Below are positions 28,288 through 36,526 of a DNA stretch of 64,000 nucleotides, piece after piece. The notes beneath the pieces are model-generated. The model saw nothing but the letters and a program-made list of their open reading frames with translations, did not search any database and had not been told where the DNA came from. The stretch's first letter is position 1. Each line of letters opens with the position of its first letter. The translations under genes were made by a program, and so were the position numbers. Source of the DNA: Lacticaseibacillus camelliae DSM 22697 = JCM 13995 (GTDB lineage Bacteria; Bacillota; Bacilli; Lactobacillales; Lactobacillaceae); NCBI RefSeq assembly GCF_001311195.1, contig NZ_BBAJ01000003.1, positions 1 through 64,000 of the forward strand, read 5' to 3'.

Positions 28288-28844
28288 ATGGCCACTGACA
28301 CAACCAAGCGCCGCCTTGCTCGCACCCTGCGCGAGATGATGGCCACTACGGCGCTGGAGCACATCACGATCAGTGCGCTGACGAAGAAGGCCGGGGTAAC
28401 GCGCAACACGTTTTACTACCACTTCGAGGATATTTATTCCCTGTTGGCCTGGATCTACGAGCAGGAAATCATTGTCCAGATGGCAAAATACGCGCAGATC
28501 ACCGAGTGGCAAAAAGCGCTGCGCATGCTGCTGGATTACATCGACGACAACCGTTCTTTCTGTGTGGCCTCGTTCAACTCGGTCGGCCGCGATCTGCTGG
28601 AGCAGCTGCTCGCGACCGTCGCCGAATCCCTGGTCCACCGAGTCGTGGTGGACGCCGATTCCAACCTGCCCAAACCGCTGACGGATGATATCTGCAACTT
28701 TTACGGGCTGGCCATTGTGGCACAAATCATTCAGTGCTCATGAAAGGGCTGGCGGAGCCCAAACAGGCCATCGTCCATCGCTGCGACATCATGCTGACCG
28801 GCGCGGTCCAAAACGCGATCCACAACGCGAATACATTACATTGA
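28288..28844 (+). CDS. TetR-family regulator, one frameshift
   Basis: About 185 residues when repaired. N-terminal helix-turn-helix: TTALEHITISALTKKAGVTRNTFYYHFEDIYSLL (residues 20-53), a DhaS/TetR_C_8-type regulator. The C-terminal helices read NFYGLAIVAQIIQWLMKGLAEP once a missing G at about 28735 is restored. The effector is unknown. The oleate hydratase gene follows, and TetR regulators often control fatty-acid stress genes; that link is inferred from position. Confidence 0.85.
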
Positions 28845-28849
28845 GATTT

Positions 28850-28882
28850 TTGGGCAATCCCCCGGGTTGCCTATTTTTTTTG
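28850..28882 (+). terminator. Terminator after the TetR gene
   Basis: GGCAA/TTGCC with a C/G-rich loop, followed by eight T. Confidence 0.7.
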
Positions 28883-28933
28883 CGCTGCTTTTCCCCATAC
28901 ACTGTAAGCGTAAACAGAAAGGTGGTCCATCTG

Positions 28934-29068
28934 ATGAAAAAGAAAACACTACTGTTTGGCCTGGTTGCCGGCGTTCTTGCCGGTGCGACCGCATACACCT
29001 TGAAGAAGCTGGACTGGTTCCATGACGATGCGAAAGATTACGCGATTTTTGAATCGCAGCGCCGGTGA
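28934..29068 (+). CDS. Small single-span membrane protein
   Basis: 44 residues with one N-terminal membrane helix (LLFGLVAGVLAGATAY, about 6-21), Lys-rich before it, and a short acidic cytoplasmic or external tail (DDAKDYAIFESQRR). ATG 28934 follows AAAGGTGG. I do not recognise a family; small YtxH- or DUF3042-type proteins look similar. It sits between the TetR terminator and oleate hydratase and may be cotranscribed with the latter. Confidence 0.6.
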   Translation: MKKKTLLFGLVAGVLAGATAYTLKKLDWFHDDAKDYAIFESQRR

Positions 29069-29159
29069 TAGTCGCGCTTCGGGCAGGCAACGCAAGCGTG
29101 GCTAGCCGGCCCACTAAAATCACCTGTCCGACGCAGCTCAAACGAAAGGAAGTTTTCAC

Positions 29160-30854
29160 ATGATCAAACATAAAGCAGTTATGATTGGTGCCGGCCTGGC
29201 CAATATGGCCGCGGCGGTGTACCTGATTCAAGAAGGCAAATGGAACGGCGACGCCATCACCTTCTACAGTCTGGACGACCACGGCTCCAACGACGGCAGC
29301 GCCGCCACTGACCAGGCCGCAGAATACTGGAACAAGGAGCACCCGCTGGACAACACCAAGGGCTATATCGCCCGCGGCGGCCGCATGCTGAACTACCGCA
29401 CCTATGTGGATCTGATGGATCTGCTGAGCCGCGTGCAGTCCGTCACCGAACCCGGCATGACCGCAGCCGAAGACACGCGCGATTTTGACAGCAAGCACCG
29501 CACCTTCGACAAGGCCAGGCTGTTGCGGCGCGGTGAAGGCATCATCAACGCCTCGCACCTCGGCCTCAACAACCAGGACCGGATGCTGCTGACCAAGCTG
29601 GTCATGATGCCGGACAAGGACGAGGAGCAGCTCGACAACGTCACCATTGCCGACTACTTCCAAGACGACCCACACATGTTCACCACCAACTTCTGGTACA
29701 TGTGGGAGACCACGTTTGCCTTCCGCACGCAGAGCAGCGCGCAGGAGCTGCGGCGTTACATGCACATGATGCTGTATGAGTTCACGCAGATCGAGCACCT
29801 CGTCGGCGTCAACCGCACGCGCTACAATCAGTACGAAAGTATCATGATGCCGCTGATCAAGTACCTGCAGGGCCAAGGCGTCAACATTGTGCTCGACAAA
29901 ATCGTCTCTGACTGGACGTTCAAGGACTCCAAGATGCAGGACGAGATCACCGTCACCGGCCTTGAAGTCACTGATGCTAACACAGGCGACGTTGAACATG
30001 TCGATGTTGATGAGGACACGGCGGTGATTTTCACCAACGGCTCCATCACTGACTCGGCCACCATTGGCGACTACCACACCCCGGCCCGCGAGAACATGGA
30101 CTACGGCATCGCCGCCAGCCTCTGGAAAAAGGCCGCAAGCCGCTTCTACAACTTGGGCAATCCGGATAAGTTCTTCGCCGACCGCGATGCCTCCGAGTGG
30201 GTCAGCTTCACCCTGACCACCAATGACCACCTGCTGCTTAACGAGATCACGCGCATCACCACGCAGGTCCCAGGCAACGCCCTGAATTCATTTCTGAGCA
30301 CGGCGCCGATCACGCCTCTCGGCCAGCCCGATGTCAACATGTCCATTGTGGTGCACCACCAGCCGCACTTCACCACGCAAAAGCCAAACGAAAGCGTCAT
30401 TTGGGGCTACTTCCTGTACCCGCGCCGCACCGGCGAGTTCGTGCAGAAGCCGTACATCGAAATGACCGGTGAGGAAATGCTCAAGGAGCTGCTCGGCCAA
30501 CTCTCAATGGTCGATCCAGGCCCAATCAACATCAAAGAACACGAGCAGGCAATCATGGATTCGGTAATTAACTGCATTCCCGTATACATGCCGTATGCCT
30601 CGGCGTTATTCAACAACCGCGCCAAGGCTGACCGGCCGCTGGTTATTCCGGCCCACTCAACCAACCTCGCGTTCACCGGTGAGTTCGCCGAGCAGCCGTA
30701 CCAGATGGTCTTCACTGAACAAAGTGCCGTCCGTTCCGGAGAAATCGCCGCTTACCACTTCGCCGGCATCCCGATGAGTCATTTGGTCAAAACGCCGCGG
30801 TACGACAAGGACATCCCCACCCTGCTGCGGGCCACCAAGAAGATGTTCGAATAA
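29160..30854 (+). CDS. ohyA: Oleate hydratase
   Basis: 564 residues, intact. Adds water to the 9,10 double bond of oleic and linoleic acids to make 10-hydroxy fatty acids, using FAD as structural cofactor; it detoxifies unsaturated fatty acids at the membrane face. The FAD-binding N-terminus is IGAGLANMAAAVYLI, followed by GRMLNYRTYVDLMDLL, WYMWETTFAF, and the catalytic region VIFTNGSITDS, plus C-terminal FTGEFAEQPYQMVFT. ATG follows AAAGGAAG. Length is normal for lactobacillar enzymes. Confidence 0.96.
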   Translation: MIKHKAVMIGAGLANMAAAVYLIQEGKWNGDAITFYSLDDHGSNDGSAATDQAAEYWNKEHPLDNTKGYIARGGRMLNYRTYVDLMDLLSRVQSVTEPGMTAAEDTRDFDSKHRTFDKARLLRRGEGIINASHLGLNNQDRMLLTKLVMMPDKDEEQLDNVTIADYFQDDPHMFTTNFWYMWETTFAFRTQSSAQELRRYMHMMLYEFTQIEHLVGVNRTRYNQYESIMMPLIKYLQGQGVNIVLDKIVSDWTFKDSKMQDEITVTGLEVTDANTGDVEHVDVDEDTAVIFTNGSITDSATIGDYHTPARENMDYGIAASLWKKAASRFYNLGNPDKFFADRDASEWVSFTLTTNDHLLLNEITRITTQVPGNALNSFLSTAPITPLGQPDVNMSIVVHHQPHFTTQKPNESVIWGYFLYPRRTGEFVQKPYIEMTGEEMLKELLGQLSMVDPGPINIKEHEQAIMDSVINCIPVYMPYASALFNNRAKADRPLVIPAHSTNLAFTGEFAEQPYQMVFTEQSAVRSGEIAAYHFAGIPMSHLVKTPRYDKDIPTLLRATKKMFE

Positions 30855-30886
30855 CCCCGCTGGTTTGGGGGAACCAACTGGCCCAA

Positions 30887-30918
30887 TTACCGGTCGTCAT
30901 TGTGACGGCCGGTTTTTT
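30887..30918 (+). terminator. Terminator of ohyA
   Basis: ACCGGTCGTC/GACGGCCGGT stem (one G-T), five-base loop, six T. Confidence 0.85.
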
Positions 30919-30933
30919 GTGGGGTTTTGCACC

Positions 30934-30968
30934 ACGAAAAAAGCGGTCCTCATCACGAGAACCGCCGC
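30934..30968 (-). terminator. Terminator of the zinc-ribbon gene
   Basis: On the minus strand GCGGTTCTC pairs with GAGGACCGC, followed by six T. Confidence 0.8.
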
Positions 30969-30974
30969 GCTTGA

Positions 30975-31499
30975 TTACAGAAATTGAGGATGGAACTTGA
31001 AGCTGATCTCAGGGTCTGGCGCCAAGTCGGTCAGACTGAGGTGGAAGGCGTTTTGCCGGTCAAACCGCTTGGTGTTGCCGGCCACAAAGATGTAGACATC
31101 CTTTGTGTTGATCTCAAGCTGCAAGGTTTCGCCGTTTTCGATCGGCAGGCACTGGGCAAAGCCGTTGAGCATCACGTACACCGTCCCACCTAGCCGATTC
31201 TTCTCGCGGGTGATGGTCAGGGTGTGTGGCACAGTGAGCCGCTCTTCAGCGCTCGCGTCGTGCGGCTGGGCATCAAACCGCCGGCCGCAAACCAGGCACT
31301 GCACCTCGATGGGTTTAAAGACGACTGGCTGCACCGAATCGTCTTCCATCACCATATCCATCCGCAGCTTGCGGTGCGCCAGGCGAACCGGCACAAAATG
31401 GTCGGCCCCGCAGTGCGGGCAGGAAAGCCCAGCCAAACTTGGATATGTGATCGCACCAATATCATCAATTGGCGCGAACGCCATGTCTTGCGAAATCAT
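30975..31499 (-). CDS. Unknown protein with an N-terminal zinc ribbon
   Basis: 174 residues from ATG 31499 (MISQDMAFAPID), chosen because GGGGG lies upstream; longer in-frame versions lack a site. Two Cys pairs, SCPHCGADH and QCLVCGRRF, about 50 residues apart, form a likely zinc ribbon. The rest is predicted beta-rich (LEINTKDVYIFVAGN, FHLSLTDLAPDPEISFKF). No enzyme motif is seen. It is a single-gene unit between two terminators. Confidence 0.7.
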   Translation of the reverse strand: MISQDMAFAPIDDIGAITYPSLAGLSCPHCGADHFVPVRLAHRKLRMDMVMEDDSVQPVVFKPIEVQCLVCGRRFDAQPHDASAEERLTVPHTLTITREKNRLGGTVYVMLNGFAQCLPIENGETLQLEINTKDVYIFVAGNTKRFDRQNAFHLSLTDLAPDPEISFKFHPQFL

Positions 31500-31629
31500 G
31501 ATAGCCCCCCTGACTCGCCGTATGCGAGCCGCCGTAATTTGAAAACGAGAGCTAGCATACTGCTTGCCTCTGGCAATGTCAAGCATTCGGCTCAGGCCGC
31601 ACCAGAACGGGGCTTTTGGCCACTTTCTC

Positions 31630-31668
31630 CCCATCAAAAAAAAGGCGGCTAAACAGTCGCCTTTCTAA
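31630..31668 (-). terminator. Terminator of the BceAB-like operon
   Basis: On the minus strand AAAGGCGAC pairs with GCCGCCTTT around TGTTTA, followed by a T run. Confidence 0.75.
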
Positions 31669-31703
31669 AGCTAGCTGACCGTCCGAACGAGCCCTAAGCT
31701 GCC

Positions 31704-33512
31704 TCAGTCCGTGGCGATATCTTTTTGGATGACGATGCGTTCATATAGCCACACCGTCAGAATATAGTAGATGGCGTACAGTAAGATGAACAGTCCAAAT
31801 GGCAGGGCCAGGTGCGCGTATGGTTCCTGCAGCAGCCCAACGAACATCTTCAATCCAAACAGCACGTGGATCACACCAAGCAGGCCGGGGAACAAGAACA
31901 GCGCCCCGATTTCCTGCCGCACGGATTTGCGCAGCAGGCCTGGCCGCACCCCAATCTTTTGCAGCATCAAGTACCGGCTTTGATCGTAAGACGCACCGCT
32001 GAGGATCTTGAACATCAGCGTCGACGCGAGCATCGCCAGGAACGCAATGCCAAGGAAGAAGCCCATGAACGCCATGCCCGAGAAGGCCCCGTTGATCATG
32101 TCGTAATAAGTAAATTTCTGGCCGTAAACGGCGCTGCTTTGCTTACCGTACTGCGCAATAATCGCCTTGTTCAGCGCCGCCAACTGATCATAATTGGCCG
32201 TGAAATCATCCAATCGCCAGGTGTGTGCCGTGGCGACCGGACTGTCCAGCTTGGCAAACGCCGAGGCGCTCAGGACAGCAGGCTGCTTGCCTGCGACTTG
32301 CTTGGTCATAAACTGATCAAACTGACTCTCGTAATCACCGGCCTCCTTGGCAAAGTTCGCGCCGGTAACTTTGGTGTATTGCACTGGGCCGCGACCGTAC
32401 TGTGCAAACAGCAGTGGGTGCTGATCCAGCTCGGCGGCATTAAAGTAGATGTGCTTTTTGTCCTGTTTGAGGTGGTAGTTGACCTGTGCCTTGACCCCGG
32501 TCAGCCGCTTGGCCTTGGCCAGCGTGGCCGCGTTGGGATCCACCACCACGGCATCGTAGCCATTCTGCTTGGAAGCCAGGTCCGGAATGTCATGCTCGAA
32601 TCCCAGCCCCACGGTAATGGCCCCAAGCGCCAGCGCAAAGAGGATTGATACCACTGCCAGGATCCGCGTGTAGTCACGAATGCGAAAGCTCAGCTGACTC
32701 AGCGTGAAGGTGTGCAGTCCCTTGGCCGCAAAGCGCTTGTTTTTTTTCAGCAGTCCAATTAGCCAAACCAGCAGAGAATTGAACAGAAAGTACGAACCCA
32801 GCACAATCGCGACGAGTGCGATGGCAATGCCCGCCAGTACCAGCTTGGCCAGCTGACTCATCGCCCAATAGCCAATCGCCAGCAGCACCACCGCCAAGAC
32901 CGCCTGAACTCCAAGCACCCACTTCTTCGTCTTGAGCCGGTTCGGCGTCGTCGCCGCGTGCAAGAGGTCTAGCAGCGGCGTTTTGAGCAGATTGTGCGCA
33001 TTGATCAGCGCCCCGACCACAAACATGAGTAGGAAAAAGACAAACGTCCACAGAATCGCCGGTGGCCAAACGACCGAAAAGTGCGTTGCCGGCGCGTGCA
33101 GCTGAGCCATCAGCACGTGCCCGGCCACGCCGGTCAGGCCCATGCCGACCAGAATTCCGGCCACGGCAGCCAGCACGCCAACCGTCACGGTTTCAATGAA
33201 GATCAGCTGGGCAATTTTGCGACTCTTGGCGCCCAGCATCATGAACATGGCGTAATCGCGCTGGCGCATGCTCATCAGAAAACTGTTGGCGTAGACGATG
33301 TACACCGTCGTGATGATCACGAGCAGAATCTCACCAAAGCCAAAAATGAACGAGGTCATCCCCACCATGGTGTTGGCGGTCAGAAACGCCTTGTTGGTCG
33401 CGAGGCTGAGAAACATGTAGAACACGGCGCTGCCGATCACCAGTCCGGAGAACAGGACCGCGTAATCGCGAAAGCGGGAACGAATCCCGCCGAGAGCTAA
33501 TTTGCGTAACAT
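31704..33512 (-). CDS. BceB-like ABC transporter permease
   Basis: 602 residues, intact. Ten membrane helices are predicted: four near the N-terminus, two around 200-260 and 280-310, and the last four after about 480. A large external domain of roughly 170 residues lies between them (about 315-480), the region that recognises peptide antibiotics in BceB proteins. SRFRDYAVLFSGLVIGSAVFYMF and SFLMSMRQRDYAMFMMLGAKSRKIA are typical of the family. It pairs with the ATPase 12 bases upstream. No two-component system is adjacent, so the substrate remains a guess. Confidence 0.88.
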   Translation of the reverse strand: MLRKLALGGIRSRFRDYAVLFSGLVIGSAVFYMFLSLATNKAFLTANTMVGMTSFIFGFGEILLVIITTVYIVYANSFLMSMRQRDYAMFMMLGAKSRKIAQLIFIETVTVGVLAAVAGILVGMGLTGVAGHVLMAQLHAPATHFSVVWPPAILWTFVFFLLMFVVGALINAHNLLKTPLLDLLHAATTPNRLKTKKWVLGVQAVLAVVLLAIGYWAMSQLAKLVLAGIAIALVAIVLGSYFLFNSLLVWLIGLLKKNKRFAAKGLHTFTLSQLSFRIRDYTRILAVVSILFALALGAITVGLGFEHDIPDLASKQNGYDAVVVDPNAATLAKAKRLTGVKAQVNYHLKQDKKHIYFNAAELDQHPLLFAQYGRGPVQYTKVTGANFAKEAGDYESQFDQFMTKQVAGKQPAVLSASAFAKLDSPVATAHTWRLDDFTANYDQLAALNKAIIAQYGKQSSAVYGQKFTYYDMINGAFSGMAFMGFFLGIAFLAMLASTLMFKILSGASYDQSRYLMLQKIGVRPGLLRKSVRQEIGALFLFPGLLGVIHVLFGLKMFVGLLQEPYAHLALPFGLFILLYAIYYILTVWLYERIVIQKDIATD

Positions 33513-33524
33513 CTTCCCGCCTCC

Positions 33525-34283
33525 TTACTGCTGGAATGTGCCCAGGGTCGTCAAAATCTCTTGGTAGAACTGCTCTTGCGTCTTTTCGCCGTGCACCAGC
33601 TCCTGGCCGATCTGGCCATCCTTAATGAACAGGATGCGCTTGGCGTAACTTGCCGAAAACGGATCGTGGGTGACCAACAAAATTGAGACGTGCTGCTGCT
33701 CGTTCAGCTGCGCCATCGTGTTCAGCAGCTCCCGGGCGGACTGGGAGTCCAAGGCCCCGGTCGGCTCGTCGCCAAACAGGATCGCCGGCTGCTGCACCAA
33801 GGCGCGAGCGGCCGCGACGCGCTGCTTTTGACCGCCGGACAGCTCTGTTGGGTAGTGGTCGAGCACAGCATCGATGCCCAAAGTCTGGGCGATTCGGGTC
33901 ACGGCTGCCTGCTGCTGCGCACTTTTGACGTTCTGCAGCGCCATCGGCAGGGCGATGTTTTCGCGCGCCGTCAGGTTCTCAAGCAGGTTGAAATCCTGAA
34001 AAATGAACCCGACCCGCTTGGCCCGAAAATCGGACAGCTGGTTACCTCGCAGCGCGGTGACGTCCTGGCCGTTGATCGCGACGCTGCCGGAGGTTGGCCG
34101 GTCCAGCGTGCTTAAAATGTTCAGCAGCGTGGTTTTCCCAGAGCCGCTGGCCCCCATGATGCCGACAAATTCACCGGGCTGTACATCAAACGTGATGCCT
34201 TTCAAGGCCTGGTACTGCTTTTCGCCGCGCTTACCATAAGTTTTGGTGACATCCTTAACGCTGACGACTGGTTGCTCTGCCAT
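33525..34283 (-). CDS. BceA-like ABC transporter ATPase
   Basis: 252 residues, intact. Walker A GASGSGKTTLL, Q-loop FIFQDFNLL, signature LSGGQKQRVA, Walker B AILFGDEPTGALD and switch His in LLVTHDPF. It energises the permease that follows; MacB/Bce-type exporters move or shield peptide antibiotics. ATG after GGAGGAATCAAC. Confidence 0.93.
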   Translation of the reverse strand: MAEQPVVSVKDVTKTYGKRGEKQYQALKGITFDVQPGEFVGIMGASGSGKTTLLNILSTLDRPTSGSVAINGQDVTALRGNQLSDFRAKRVGFIFQDFNLLENLTARENIALPMALQNVKSAQQQAAVTRIAQTLGIDAVLDHYPTELSGGQKQRVAAARALVQQPAILFGDEPTGALDSQSARELLNTMAQLNEQQHVSILLVTHDPFSASYAKRILFIKDGQIGQELVHGEKTQEQFYQEILTTLGTFQQ

Positions 34284-34339
34284 GTTGATTCCTCCATTTG
34301 GGGCGAGTGCCCCCTAATTTGTCCATGCCAATATCGTAA

Positions 34340-34373
34340 CGTAAAACGCCTTGCTGTGACCTTACGTTTTACG
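34340..34373. promoter_or_regulatory. Inverted repeat upstream of the BceAB-like operon
   Basis: CGTAAAACG and CGTTTTACG, perfect 9-bp arms 16 bases apart, about 60 bases before the ATPase start. BceR-type response regulators bind repeats in this position; binding here is a guess. Confidence 0.45.
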
Positions 34374-34527
34374 GCCGAACGCTAACAACTCTGTAAGTTG
34401 CTTAACCATTTCTCAACATATTTTCTGAAATGGCCTAGAATTTTCTGAAAAGTCGGCTAGAATTAATCAATAGTGTCATAAGTAAACTATGCGCCAGTAC
34501 CGCACAGTGCACGTGAGGAGAGTGGTC

Positions 34528-34575
34528 ATGGCTCGCAACAAAGCCCCCGGCCCTCAGCTTGTCGAACGTTACTGA
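34528..34575 (+). CDS. Leader peptide MARNKAPGPQLVERY before APC permease 1
   Basis: A 15-codon ORF with its own GAGGAG site seven bases upstream. Its RNKAPG core recurs in the leader peptide of the neighbouring paralogous permease with synonymous codon changes (CGC/AGA, AAC/AAT, CCC/CCG), a sign of selection on the peptide. Its stop codon overlaps the 3' arm of the hairpin that masks the permease ribosome binding site. Likely a cis-acting regulatory peptide. Confidence 0.7.
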   Translation: MARNKAPGPQLVERY

Positions 34576-34586
34576 CAACTGAGGAG
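34552..34586 (+). promoter_or_regulatory. Hairpin sequestering the ribosome binding site of APC permease 1
   Basis: CCTCAG-C-TTGTC (34552-34563) pairs with GACAA-CTGAGG (34574-34584): 11 base pairs with a single bulged C and a ten-base loop. The 3' arm includes GAGG of the permease site GAGGAG (34581-34586). The 5' arm is codons 9-12 of the leader peptide, so a ribosome stalled after PGP would open it. Confidence 0.7.
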
Positions 34587-34593
34587 TAATCAT

Positions 34594-36244
34594 ATGAATA
34601 ATGAATTAGACGAAAAAAAATCATTACATTCCGTGGTTCATCATTGCGCTGATGGACTTCGTCACCGTTATTGGCTTTGACGATATTATTTATAATTTCC
34701 GTAATCAGGGGCTGGTCGCCCTTTTCACTTGGGTGCTGATGACGTTCTTTTACGTCATCCCGTACAACCTAATCGTCGCGCACATGGGGTCGACCTTCTC
34801 TGACGAAGGCGGCGGCATCACGTCCTGGATGCGCCGGACCAATGGCGACACGGTCGGCTACTTTGCCGGCTGGTTCTACTGGATCACGGAACTGCCTTAC
34901 GTCGTGGATGTGGCCAATTCAGTCATCATTTCCGCCGGCTGGATCCTCAACGGCGACGGCAACATCCAGTCCCACATGGGGAACGCGTGGTTCGGAATTC
35001 TGTCCGCCTTCGTGTTCGTCGTCTTCATCTGGCTCGAGCACCTGTTCAAGAACAAGTCGCTGGAGGTCATGTCCACCATCGGCGGCATCGCGATGTTCGG
35101 GATGACGGTGATGTTTGTCATCATGACGTTCGTCGGCCTGAAACAGGGCCGGCCGATTGCCACGCACCCGTTCAACCTGCAGGCGTTCATGCCCAAGCAC
35201 TTCTGGTCCTTCCGCTTTCTTTCCACGTTCGGCCTGTTCGTCTTCGCGATGAACGGTTCGGAAATGGCAGCCCCTTACACGGGCAACATGAAACACCCGA
35301 GCCGCGATTTTCCCAAGTCCCTGAAAATGATCGCCATCATGACCATGTTCCTGACCCTGTTTGGCACCTTCAGTCTGGGCGTTTACTTTAATGCTCACCA
35401 CCTGCCAAACGACCTCAAAATGAACGGGAACTACTACGCGTTTCAGCTGATTGGCCACCAGTTCGGTCTGGGCAACACACTGCTCTACACCTTCACAGTC
35501 ACGCAGCTGCTGTACGACCTGGCGCAACTGGCCATTCTGCTGGACGGCTCGACCCGAATCTTCCTGGCCGACGTGAACAAGCGCTTCCTGCCCAAGCAGT
35601 TGACTAAGAAGAACAGTGACGGCCTGCCGATCAACGGCTACTGGCTGACCACCGCGATTTGCGGCGTCATTATGGCCCTGGGCGGCCTGCTGCCGAAGAT
35701 CAACGACATCTTCAACTGGCTGCTGGATCTGAACGGCATCGTGTCACCGTTTGCGACTTGCTTCCTGTTCTGGGCGTTCATGATGCTGCGGCGGCACTCC
35801 GACCGGTTTAAAACGCCGGAGTACACCTACATCAAATCTGACAAGCTCGCCTTCTTGGTCGGCCTGTGGATGTTCAGTGTCACATTCATCCTAGCGGTCA
35901 TGGGCTTTTTCCCGACCGACTCTGATCCCAAAACCTTTGCGACCATGCTAACGTTGAACTTTGCAGTGCCGGCCGGCATGATCATCCTCGGCTTCATGAT
36001 GCCCTGGCTCACTAAGCGGCAACAAGACCGCGGCACTGCGTTCGGCGTGCGCGGCTGGCAGATCATCACCATCCTGCTCGCCATTGGGGCCGTGGGCGCG
36101 GTCAGCTATGGCATCGACGTGCGGCTGTTTGCCGGACTTGCGACCCTGCCTAAGCTGGGGTTGGTCATCGTCGCCGACCTTGTGGCAGTCGGCTTGGTCC
36201 TTTTGATCACGCGCAACGGGCGCAAAGGCGTTTCCGCCGCCTAA
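34594..36244 (+). CDS. APC-superfamily amino acid permease 1
   Basis: About 550 residues and twelve membrane helices, like glutamate:GABA antiporter-type APC members. Landmarks are FVTVIGFDDIIYNFRNQGL, GGGITSWMRRTNGDTVGYFAGWFYWITELPY, and FVFAMNGSEMAAPYTGNMK. The ATG at 34594 is seven bases from GAGGAG, but one extra A in the A8 run at 34613-34620 puts MNNELDEK out of frame with HYIPWFIIALMDFV. The paralogue at 36527 has the same kind of break at the same place. Probably sequencing slips, though transcriptional slippage is possible. Substrate unknown. Confidence 0.87.
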
Positions 36245-36461
36245 ACCTGCACATTCATGCAACCCCTCAAGGGCACGCCGCCAATCGACAGCGTGCTCTT
36301 TTTGCGTTGACTTCAAGTATGACCAGACCATTTTTCAGCAGTCTGAGCCATTAGCGGACACTCGGAAGCCCGATAAACCACACACGTAATTTTGGGTGTT
36401 TACTGAAAACTAATATAGGGTAAAATGGGTAAGACAAAATTGTCTGACTTGGAGGAGCCCT

Positions 36462-36491
36462 ATGCGTAGAAATAAAGCCCCGGGCCTTTGA
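36462..36491 (+). CDS. Leader peptide MRRNKAPGL before APC permease 2
   Basis: Nine codons after a strong TTGGAGGAG site. It shares RNKAPG with the first leader. The stop codon falls inside the 5' arm of the hairpin that covers the permease ribosome binding site. Confidence 0.7.
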   Translation: MRRNKAPGL

Positions 36492-36522
36492 GCGCTGACC
36501 GCACACTGTCACACTCGGAGGA
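36485..36522 (+). promoter_or_regulatory. Hairpin sequestering the ribosome binding site of APC permease 2
   Basis: CCTTTGAG (36485-36492) can pair with CTCGGAGG (36514-36521) using two G-U pairs, with an inner TGAC/GTCA stem (36496-36499 with 36508-36511). The 3' arm contains the permease site CGGAGGA; the 5' arm is the end of the leader ORF. Same design as permease 1 with different bases. Confidence 0.6.
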
Positions 36523-36526
36523 TAAA

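Noticed and set aside
28836-30230. Long minus-strand ORF opposite oleate hydratase (464 codons)
   Set aside because: Antisense shadow of a GC-rich gene; no family motifs, and oleate hydratase is unmistakable.
31812-32648. Plus-strand ORF of 278 codons opposite the BceB-like permease
   Set aside because: Shadow frame with low-complexity His/Gln/Arg composition and no ribosome binding site.
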